This document shows, piece by piece, positions 55,473 to 64,000 of a stretch of DNA of 64,000 bases. Made by a program: the position numbers and the translations under genes. The notes beneath the pieces were generated by a model. That model was given only the letters and a program-made list of their open reading frames with translations, was not told the origin of the DNA and did not search any database. This DNA is from Heterohyrax brucei (taxonomy: Eukaryota; Chordata; Mammalia; Hyracoidea; Procaviidae). The stretch lies in contig CM053141.1 of the NCBI GenBank assembly GCA_028571685.1, positions 71,657,833 to 71,721,832 of the forward strand, written 5' to 3'. Each line of letters opens with the position of its first letter. Within the stretch, counting starts at the first letter, position 1.

Positions 55473-58400
55473 AATTCATTCATGTTGTGAGATGTTTCAC
55501 AAACTCGTCTTTGTTTTTTCTTGTCGTATAATATTTCACTGTGTGTATACACTACAGTTTGTTAATCTATGTATCTGTCTACAGGCATTAAGTAGTTTCA
55601 TATCTTTGCTGTTGTGTATAATGCTGTAGATGCCTAGGAATAGGATTGCTAGGTCAGATGAGATTTTTATTTTTAACTTTTTAATGAAGTATCATACTGT
55701 TTTCCAAAGTGTTCACACTATTTTTTACATTCCCTCTAGCAGTCCAGCAGTGGATAAGTGTTCCAGTCTTTCCACAGCTCTTCCAAAATTTGATATGTTT
55801 CCTTTTTCTTTTTGATTTATGCCAGTAGTGTAGTAGTGAGATGGTATCTCACAACAGTTTTGATTTGTGTTCATTTATTGTCTTCTTTGGTGATATGCCT
55901 GTTCATATCCTTCCCCCTTTTTTCAATTGAGTTGTTTGTCTTTTTTGTTGTTGAGTTGTTGAAGTTTTCTATAGATTTTAAAGATTAAGCCCTTCTTGGC
56001 TATGTCATAACTAATTTTTTTCCCAGTGCATAGCAATAGTTCTCTTTTTGCTCTTCTGGGGAAGTCTTAAGATAGGCATAAGTGTTTTATTTTTAGGAGG
56101 CCCCATTTATCTTGTTTATTTTCTATTTTTGCACATTATTATTTTGTTTGATATTCTACTGAAGCCACATATTAGGGCTGTTAGCATTGTCTTTACTTTC
56201 TCTTCCATAACCTATATAGGTTGAGGTTTTGTTTTTAGGTCTTTGATCTATTTTGAGATAGTTTTGTCAATGGTGCAAGTTATGGATCCTGTTTCTTTTC
56301 TTTCTTTCTTTCTTTCTTTCTTTTTTGTTACAGACAGACATCCAGTTTTGCTGTCATTATTTTTGTTAAAGAGATTGTCTTTTCCCACATTTACTGGACT
56401 TTGGCCCTTTGTCAAAGATCAGTTGCCCATAAGTGAATAGATTTATGTCTGAGGTCAAAGTTCTGTTCTATTGGTCTATGTGTCTGTCATTGCACGTGTA
56501 CCAGGCTATTCTGATTACCATGGCTATACAATAGAATCAGACATCAGGCTGTGTGAGGCCTCCTACTTGGTTCTTCTTTTTCAGAAGTACTTTATTTATC
56601 CAGAACTTCGTTCCTTTCTGTATAACGTTAGTGATGAATTTTCCCATCTCATTAAAAAATGCTGTTGAAATTTAAAACAGGATTGACTTCCCAGTGCTGA
56701 AGCCTTCCTGTGCATGAAGATGCCAGGTTTTTCCACTTATGTGGGTCTCTTTCTGAGTCAGAACTGACTCGATGGCAGTGAGTTTTGTTCTGTTTCCAGT
56801 TTCTTGCGGTAGCATTTTGTAGTTTTCTTTGTATAGGTCTTTTTTTGTTCTGGTTAGATTTATTTTTAGGTGTTTTCTCTTTTTGGAGGCTATTGTAAAT
56901 GTTATTGTTTTCTTGATTTCTTTTGTGAAGTTGTCATTGTTAGTACAGAGGAATCCAACTGATTTTTATATGTTGATTTTTTTATCCTGCTGCTTTGCTG
57001 TATTCTTTAATTGCAGTAAATTTCTTGTGGACACTTCAGCATTTTCTATGTATAGTATCGTATCTGTGAATAAGGAGTTTTACTTCTTCCTTACCGTTTT
57101 GAATGTCTTTATTGCCTTATTGCTCTAGTTAGAACTTCCAGTACAATGCTAAGTACGAGTGGTGATAAAAAAACATCTTGTTTGGTTCCCATACTTCAGC
57201 AGAAGGTTTTCATTCGGTCTCTATTGATAATGATGTTAGCTATTGATTTTGTATAGATATTCTTTATTATGCTGAGAAATTTCCCTTCTACTCTTATTTT
57301 ATTGAGAATTTTTATCATGGTGTTGAACTTTATCAAATGTCTTTTCTGGATGTCAACAGAGATGATCATCTGCTTCTTGTTCTGCTTATGTGGTAGACTG
57401 CACTGATTGATTTTCTAATGTTGAACTATTGTTACATGCCTAGTATGAATCCCATTTGACCATGATATATTTTTTTTATATGATATTGAATTCTATTGGC
57501 TAAGATTTTGTTGAGAATTTTTGCATCCATATTCATGGGAGATATTCATCTGTACTTTTTTTGGTGATGTCTTTGCCTGGCTTTGGTATCAAGATTATGC
57601 TGGATTCAGAGAATGAAGTCAGGAATATTCTCGACTTTTCTATGCTCTGAAATAGTTTGAGTGAATTTAGTGTTAGCTTTTCTCTGAATATTTGGTAAAA
57701 TTCTGCAGTGAAGCTCATTCAGGCGAGGCTTTTGTGTGTGTATGTGGGGAGAGGGAGAATTTTTTTTTATTATTTTTAATACTTATTCTATTTCTCCTTT
57801 TGTTATGTGTTTGTTTAGTTTTTCTACCTCAGTGTGTGTTAGTTTAGCTAAGTAGCATATCTGTAGAAATTTGTCCATTTCCTCTAGGTTTTTATATTTG
57901 TTGGAGTATAATTTTTCATATCATTCTTTTAATTTCAGTTGATTCTGTTGTGATATCACTCATCTCAGTGCTTCTTTATGTTATTTGCTTTCTCTCCTGC
58001 TTTTCATCTTTAAATTTTGCCAGTGTCTTGTAGGTTTTTTGATCTCTTCAAAGAGCCAACTTTTGGTCTCGATGATTATTTATTTTTAAAAATCTCATCT
58101 TGATTTCACTCATTTCTGTTTAATCTTCATTGTTTCTGCTTTAATCTTCATTATTTCTGTCCTTCTGTGCCCTCTGACTTCTTTTATTGCTTTCTTCCTA
58201 TTTGCTCAAGTTGTAGGGTAAATCTTTTGATTTGGGCCCTTTCTTTTTTGATGTGTTTATTTATTGCTATACGAATTATATTGACTCTCAAGCATTGCTT
58301 TTGCTGTGTCTCTAAGGATTTGGTAAGATATGTTTTCATTGTCATTTGATTCTAGGAATCTTTTAATTCCATCTTTGATTTCTTCTATTACTTGGTGGTT

Positions 58401-58930
58401 TTTAAGCAGGGTGTTATTTAGTTTTCAGACAGTGACTTTTTTTCTTGCTTTTCTTGTTATTGCTTTCTACGTTTATGGCATTGTGATCAGAGAAAATGCT
58501 TTGTGTTATCTCAGTGTTTTAGATCTTGTTAAGATTTAATTTGGGGCCTAAGATATAGTGTATTCCAGAGAATGTTCAAAGTACATTGGAAAAAAATATA
58601 TACTTGGCTACCATTGAGTAGAAAGTTCTTTATGTGCCTATGAGGTCTGTTGGTGGATTGCAGCATTTAGATTTCTAGAAGTTCTATCCTTCACCCAAAA
58701 TGGTGTGTTGAAGATTCCTATTATTGTGGAACTGTTTCTCCTTTCAATGTTGTTAGAGTCTGTTTTACGTATTTTAGAGTACGTGTTCATCATGGTTACA
58801 TCCTCCTGGTGTATTGACCCTTTACTATGAACTGTCTTCACTCAGGTTGTGTGGTAGATTTTGGGTTAAATTTTATTTATCACAGACAAATTTTCCCATG
58901 TAAGATGGCTAGTGGTATTAATTATTAAAG
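55473..58930 (-). mobile_element. Old L1, ORF2 remnant
   Basis: Long reversed ORF2 region with decayed RT (frame 57533-57718, with an ILIPKPGKD motif) and an endonuclease edge near 58638-58841. The catalytic box near 57050 reads FTDT rather than FADD. Stops are dense. A (TTTC)n tract interrupts at 56292-56325. Confidence 0.82.
56292..56325. repeat. (TTTC)n microsatellite
   Basis: About seven TTTC units inside L1. Confidence 0.93.
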
Positions 58931-58934
58931 AGAT

Positions 58935-59082
58935 CCACTGCTAACCAAAAAATTGGTGGTTTGAAACTACTAGTAACTCCACAGGAGAAAGATGTGGCAG
59001 TCTCCTTCCATAGATCTTTATAGCCTTGAAAACCCCATAGGGTTGCTATGAGTTGGAATCAGCTTGAGGCCAGTGAGTTTAA
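58935..59082 (+). mobile_element. SINE, long body, 5'-truncated
   Basis: CCACTGCTAACCAAAAAATT, GGTGGTTTGAAACTAC, GAGAAAGATGTGGCAGTCTC body and GAGTTGGAATCAGCTTGAGG tail. Inserted in the L1 endonuclease region. Confidence 0.88.
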
Positions 59083-59830
59083 TATTGCCATTCCAGGGTT
59101 GTTTTTGTTTTTGTTTTTGTTTTTTGTAAATTATTTTTTGCTTACTACATATATTTTTCCCATCCTTTGAATTTCAGTTCATGTTTTTGTGTTTAAGGTA
59201 TGTCTGTTGTAGACATGTGTTAACTTTTTTTCTTTAAAGTCTGTTTTGGCAGTCTCTTTTCTGGTACATTTAAGCTATTTAGATTCATTGTTATTACTGA
59301 TAGGTAGGAGTTGACTGCTGTCATTTTTTCCTATGGTTTTGACATTTTTGTTCTGCTTAAATTTTTGTGCTGAGTTCTTTTCATTTATGGATTTTCTTTC
59401 AATTTATTTTGTTATTGGTTTTGTATTTGCGTATTTTTCTTATTTTTTATTTAGATGGGTAGGGTTTTAAACTTTATTGTGGTTACCTTGAAATTTATCT
59501 TTATCTTGCTAATTTTAACCCTAATCTTCTATTTCTCAGTAGTGCCTTGACTTCCTGTCCATATGAAAGTTTTATAAATTAAACTGTTTACTCTCACTTT
59601 ATGTTTTGAGTTTGTAGTCATTGACATATGTTTCCCTGTTTTCAGTCTTTTAGCTTTATTTTGCTTTTTACCATTTTCTATCTAGGTTAGTATCTAGTTG
59701 ATCTGTCCTGTGTCCTAATCCCAGACTATGGTCTGGTATCATTGGAAGTTTGCTCTGGTTTTCACAAGTTTTCTTAGTTCCATTGTATTACGAAATGTCG
59801 TAATTCTCACCATCATATTTGAGAGACCAT
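59083..59830 (-). mobile_element. Old L1, 5' end of the 53250-59830 element
   Basis: TAATATTGCCATTCCAGG resumes the endonuclease region, followed by weaker L1-like sequence. A (TTTTTG)n run lies at 59101-59129. Confidence 0.65.
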
Positions 59831-59834
59831 TTTG

Positions 59835-60635
59835 CTGAGTCAAAGTAAAAATACAAATGGAAATGAGTTCAAATAAAATGTTTTTCAGTTAAAATATTTT
59901 GAAATGAAAAATAGAAATATGTTGAACACAAAATAAATAAAAGAAAATAGTATAAATCAGAGCAGAAAGCAGTGAAATAAAGAAGAAGAACAATAGGGAA
60001 TGGTGATGCTCCAAAATCTAGTTTTTCCATTTGTTGAAACAATAAATAAAATTGATAAATCTACAGACAACAAAAGAAAAAGACATTCCTTAGAAGATTA
60101 AAACTATGACTCAGCAATTCCACACCTAGGTACATACACAAGAAACTTAAAAGCAGCAATGCTAACAGACATATGTACCTCAATGTTCATTGAAGCACTA
60201 TTCTCAATAGTCCACCAACATATGAATGTCGGTGGACAAAACATAGTGCATGTGAACAATAGAATAGAGAGAAATAAATCCCGTTACATGGTACTATCTG
60301 GGTGAACTTTGAAGATTTTATGCTGAGTGAAAGAAGTCTACCACAAAAAGACAAATATTGTAGGATTTCACATATATGAAATGGCAAAAACAGGCACATG
60401 TGTAAAGTCCAAAGTTTGTTAGTGCTTACCAGATGCAGGAGAAACGGGGAGGGGAGGAGCCATAGTTTGGGTAGTAATGAGTTCCCATTTATTTTGGGGG
60501 AAACTCTAGAATCAGTTGTAATGGTTATAGAATGTGATTAATGTAATTAATGTCACTAAGCTTTACATCTGAAAATGGTTGGATTGGCAAATGTGGTGTC
60601 TATTTCTTCAAAATAAATAAGTAAAAGCACCTCTA
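59835..60635 (+). mobile_element. Old L1 (L1M-type) with internal deletion, 3' end
   Basis: AAATAAAATTGATAAATCTA is RT-upstream sequence. About 50 bp later the DNA is already at the ORF2 C-terminus (GACTCAGCAATTCCACACCT). It then runs to the 3' end (ATATGAAATGGCAAAAACAG, TCTTCAAAATAAATAAG). Most of ORF2 is missing. Confidence 0.75.
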
Positions 60636-60659
60636 ACACTAACTTTGCAAAATCAAACA

Positions 60660-61450
60660 CCTCATAAGATTTCTTTTCTTGTTTTGGAGGTTTAGGGTCA
60701 TGGTCCATGAACCACTCCAGTCAACTGGTCTAATTCATTTAAGTACTTTTGTTTTAACTTCTAGTTTCAAGCATAGTACCTGGAGTCTTATAAAGCTGAA
60801 GAGCAGTCATCAACAGCACAGTAATTGGTCTCTATTTGCCTGGAGCAGCAGAGGAAATAGGAGAGTCAGGATTCAGAAGAGGAACTGTAATTCATGTTTA
60901 AATGCCTACATGAATAACTACCCCCATTGCTATGAGACTAGAATTCAATGGGGCCTTATTATCATAATTGAACATTTTTGATCAAAGATTCTATAGAAAA
61001 TTCCTACTAAAAAGGGAAAAATGTGAAACAGAATCTCAAATTCTCCTTGAATCCAGAATTTCTGCAGCTATTGAGATTGGATGATTCCCTGAAACTATTG
61101 TCCTGAGGAAATCTTTAAACCTTGAAACTTAAACCAAAGCTATCACCTGCAGTCACCTTTAAGCCAAACAAGTGTAGATGAATTAATAAAGAATGGTTTG
61201 CTCTGTGCACTGTGCTTTTGAAAAGAATTATCTATATAGGATAAATTAGACAACAGCAACTTGATTAGATGAGAAGATTGGGGGGGCAGTAGTTGTGTTA
61301 ATGAAATAATTGTTAACGAAGATGAAATAATCTGGAAAGGCATATCAAGACAGGTGCCACAATTTGAAGAATGTAAGAAGTGCCACCGATTTGTATGTAT
61401 ACGAATTATGAAATTGATGTATGTTTTGTTGTGTATATTTTTTTACCAAA
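60660..61450. other. Mostly unrecognised, possible old L1 3'UTR piece
   Basis: 60690-60900 loosely resembles the reverse of 53760-53900 (AACAGCACAGTAATTGGTCT), so it could be sense L1 3'UTR. The rest shows no gene or repeat. Confidence 0.35.
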
Positions 61451-61454
61451 AATA

Positions 61455-61966
61455 AAATAAAACAGACACAAATTGCCAATAATGGGGAAGAGAGGTGATG
61501 ATATTATAGCTTCTACAGAAATCAAGAGGATAGTAAAGGATTATTGTTAAAAACCTCACTCTAACAAATTTGATAACTAAGGTGAAATCAAGTTTTTTGA
61601 AAGAAACAAACTACCAAGGCATATTAAAAACAGAAATAGAAAAAAAAAATCAATAGCTGTGTATCACTTAAAGAAATTGATTTTTTGTTGAAGCCTTCCT
61701 ACAAAGAAAATTCTAGGCTCACAGGACTTCGCTGATGAGTTTTACCAAACATTTAAAGACTGAAGAACATCAGTCACTCCATTGCCTTCCAGAAACCTGA
61801 TAAGGAGGGAGTGATTACTAACACATTCAACAAGCCAGCGTGAGTCTTGTTTCAAAACAAGACAGACATTACAAGAAAAGTAAACTACAGATCACCGTTT
61901 TTCAGGAACATAGTTGCAAAAATTCTTTAACAAAACTGTGCTACATTGAGTCTAACTATATTTAAA
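61455..61966 (+). mobile_element. Old L1 RT-region remnant, left part
   Basis: CAGACACAAATTGCCAATAA, CAGGACTTCGCTGATGAGTT, TTTACCAAACATTTAAAGA and CACTCCATTGCCTTCCAG are decayed ORF2 upstream of the RT core. It resumes at 62666 after a SINE/LTR nest. Confidence 0.78.
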
Positions 61967-61968
61967 AA

Positions 61969-62004
61969 GGAGCCTGGTGGTGAAGCAGTAAAGAACTCAG
62001 GCTG
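61969..62004 (+). mobile_element. SINE head, left part of a SINE split by an LTR
   Basis: GGAGCCTGGTGGTGAAGCAG and AAGAACTCAGGCTG form the first half of the tRNA-like head. The second half resumes at 62543. Confidence 0.85.
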
Positions 62005-62537
62005 TGTTTTAGTCATCTAGTACTTCTCTTACAGAAATACCACAAATGTGTGGCTTTAGAAAAGACAAGCTTTTTCTTATGCAGTCTGGTAGGCTACAAG
62101 TCCAGATTCGGGATGTCCTCTCCAAGGGAAGGCTTTCCTCCGTGCCAGCTCTGGAGAAAAGTCCTTGTGTTACATCAGTCTTTATTCAGGGAGCATCTTG
62201 GTACACGAACCTCAGGTCTGAAGGATACACTCTTCTCCTGGTGCTGCTTTCTTGATGGTGTGAGATTCCTAATTCCCTGCTTGCTTCCCTTTCCTTTTAT
62301 CTCTTGTATCAGGAAAGGATAAAGGGTGGTGCAAGCCATACTCCAGAGAAGCTCCCTTTACAGTGGAGCAGGGAGGTAATCTTGTGAAGGGATTTATGGT
62401 CTCACCCTAGTCCTCTAACATACAGCACAGGAAAATTACAAAGTGGAAGATAATCATAACATATTGAGTATCATGGCCCAGTCACATGGCTACACACATT
62501 CTGGCATTTTGGGGACCACACAGGTCAATCCATGAGA
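62005..62537 (-). mobile_element. MaLR-type solo LTR inside a SINE, 5-bp TSD
   Basis: It starts TGTTTTAGTCATCTAGTA and ends with CAATCCATGAGA. GGCTG (62000-62004) and GATTG (62538-62542) are the decayed 5-bp duplication. The middle (AAAGGGTGGTGCAAGCCATA) is the reverse of 14160-14190 in the plus-strand LTR, tying the two copies into one family. Confidence 0.9.
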
Positions 62538-62542
62538 GATTG

Positions 62543-62662
62543 CTAACCAGACAGTCAGCAGTTTGAATCCACCAACTACTCCTTGGAAATCCTGTGGGCA
62601 GTTCTGCTCTGTCCTGTAGGGTCTCTGTGAGTTGTAAATGACTTGAGGGCATACAACAACAA
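62543..62662 (+). mobile_element. SINE, right part after the LTR
   Basis: CTAACCAGACAGTCAGCAGT, TTGAATCCACCAAC B box, CTCCTTGGAAATCCTGTGGG body and a tail with CATACAACAACAAC. ATATTTAAAA (61957-61966) and ATATATAAAA (62664-62673) are a plausible TSD. Confidence 0.88.
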
Positions 62663-62665
62663 CAT

Positions 62666-62835
62666 ATATAAAACATAATGACCAAGTAGAGTTGACTCTA
62701 GGAATACAAGGTCATTTAAGATTTTTTTTTAAAAAAAAGTCAATGTAATTTACCATATTAACAAAGAATAGAAATCAGATGATAATTTTAGGAAAAAGCA
62801 TTTGACAATTTTAAATATTTACAATTTTCCATGCT
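62666..62835 (+). mobile_element. Old L1 RT-region remnant, right part
   Basis: AATGACCAAGTAGAGTTGAC, GGAATACAAGGTCATTTAAG and AAAAAGCATTTGACAATTTT match the L1 RT segment just before and around motif A. Confidence 0.8.
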
Positions 62836-63435
62836 GCCACATGCTCAGCAAAAGAACTGTGAGACAGAATTGGTGGATTGGTGGATTGTGGCTCCTTCAG
62901 ATATCAATCCATTAGACTTAGCTAACCTAGTCATTTAAAGCTCCACTTGTTTCTCCCTACCCAAGTAGAGCAGATCTGATCTCTTTCTTGTCCATTCTGA
63001 AGTAGCCACCTGTCTGTGCTATTATTTTGTACCCATGGTTCTCCAGTGTTTTTAAAAAACATATATTAATTGTAATGTGTTCATTTTTTCTAGTTATAAC
63101 AATAAATGAACTACATTAAAGATGAAAATATGTAAAATTAATATATTTGATTTTAATTTGTTTTAAATTACAGTATCTGAAATATAGTGAAAATTTATGA
63201 TGTGTAAAATAATCAGGAAAATGTGACCTATGGTCAAAAGACAAAACAGTTAATGTAAGCATAGTCAGATTTAATCTAGATGCTGTAATTAGTAAAAAGA
63301 GTCTTCATGTAACTATCCTCACTAGGTCGTAAAAATTAAAGGCAAAGGGGAGAATATAAGAAGTTGAAGAATTGCACTGGAAAAGTTTAACTTCTAAAAA
63401 ATATACTGTTTTTTTCTTTGTACTGGAAAGTATAC
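62836..63435. other. Unrecognised stretch
   Basis: No gene or repeat was recognised beyond a TGGTGGATTGGTGGATTG duplication near 62870. Confidence 0.35.
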
Positions 63436-63439
63436 TATC

Positions 63440-64000
63440 TGAATATTTGAACTAAAAAATATTCATTGGATGGGCTTAAAAGCAGAAGTAAGGGTCATTG
63501 TACTAGAAGACAAGGCAATACACCCTGGGGTATTGGAAACTAGGGGAAAGATGGAGCAAACCAGTAGATCAGAACATTAAAAATATTTGGTTAAATATTC
63601 GGATTCTTATGAAATGGTCTAACATATATGTGACTGCAGTCCCAGAAGGATAAGATACAGAGTAAGGAAGAATAAATACTTGCAGAAATAAAAGCTGAAA
63701 TGTTTACAAAATCAGTGAAAGATAATTAAGCCAGATATTCAAAAGTTTTACAAACTTCAAGATGGATTAAAAAGAAAATCATACTTGGACATATCACAAT
63801 CAGACTATTAAAAAATAAGATAAAGAAAAAACCTTAAAAGCATTCACAGCAAAAATGACACACTGTACTAAGGGTAATAAAGATGTCTGACTTTACATCA
63901 CAAATAATGAGAGCTGGAAAATAATGAAATGACGTGCTGAAAAAAAAAGGTGGATTCTGTGGTGTGCAAAACAGATTTCCATCCATGAGTGAAACTTCCA
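63440..64000 (+). mobile_element. HAL1/L1 ORF1-type remnant running off the window
   Basis: CTAGAAGACAAGGCAATACA, TGACTGCAGTCCCAGAAGGA, ACTTGGACATATCACAATCA and CTTAAAAGCATTCACAGCAA follow the order of the L1 ORF1 RNA-binding region. Frames are broken. The element continues beyond 64000. Confidence 0.65.

Noticed and set aside
1..64000. CRISPR arrays, operons, phage or plasmid features
   Set aside because: None seen. The window is mammalian repeat-rich DNA throughout.

Overview
This is 64 kb of mammalian intergenic or intronic DNA made almost entirely of transposable-element remnants. No host protein-coding exon, structural RNA gene, CRISPR array or bacterial feature could be supported. The sequence is AT-rich and CpG-poor. 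Three element types occur together: SINEs with a tRNA-like head (AfroSINE type), RTE/BovB-type LINEs whose 3' tail matches the SINE tail, and L1s with an unusual 3'UTR of about 1 kb. From general knowledge this points to an afrotherian mammal (elephant, hyrax or manatee group). That assignment is inference and no species can be named from the window.

Layout. 1-2290: RTE (+) split by a 5'-truncated L1 (-). 2.5-7.4 kb: old L1 3' end, SINE fragments, a partial MaLR-type LTR and one intact SINE with a perfect 12-bp target-site duplication (TSD). 7.4-11.4 kb: three-level nest, an ERV solo LTR (6-bp TSD) inside an L1 3' end inside an older L1. 11.4-15.3 kb: purine tract, ancient L1, a small CpG-rich segment with an 11-bp tandem repeat, two MaLR-type LTRs and an old L1 interrupted by one of them. 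15.3-29 kb: mostly unrecognised sequence with scattered SINEs, a HAL1-like LINE (18.8-20.8 kb), two SINEs inserted at one site, and a SINE-in-SINE nest. 29.9-30.8 kb: a hAT-type DNA transposon carrying three SINEs nested in one another plus an adjacent fourth. 32.4-39.3 kb: a long degraded L1 (-) broken by younger L1s, SINEs and RTE tails. 39.4-45 kb: two long RTE copies in opposite orientation. 45-50.2 kb: a 5.2-kb L1 (-) with recognisable but ruined ORF2. 50.2-53.2 kb: MER5-like fragments and SINEs. 53.2-59.8 kb: an old L1 (-) pierced by RTE, LTR and SINE insertions. 59.9-64 kb: old L1 (+), a SINE split by an LTR, and a HAL1/L1 ORF1-like segment running off the end.

Functional picture. Nothing here looks able to make an intact protein. 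ORF2 pieces carry stops, frameshifts and in one case a replaced catalytic aspartate. The useful information is the insertion history, which nesting and TSDs allow to be ordered. The most unusual pattern is that all three SINE-into-opposite-SINE nests are inserted at the same short A/T-rich site of the host SINE. No new multi-gene biological system was found.
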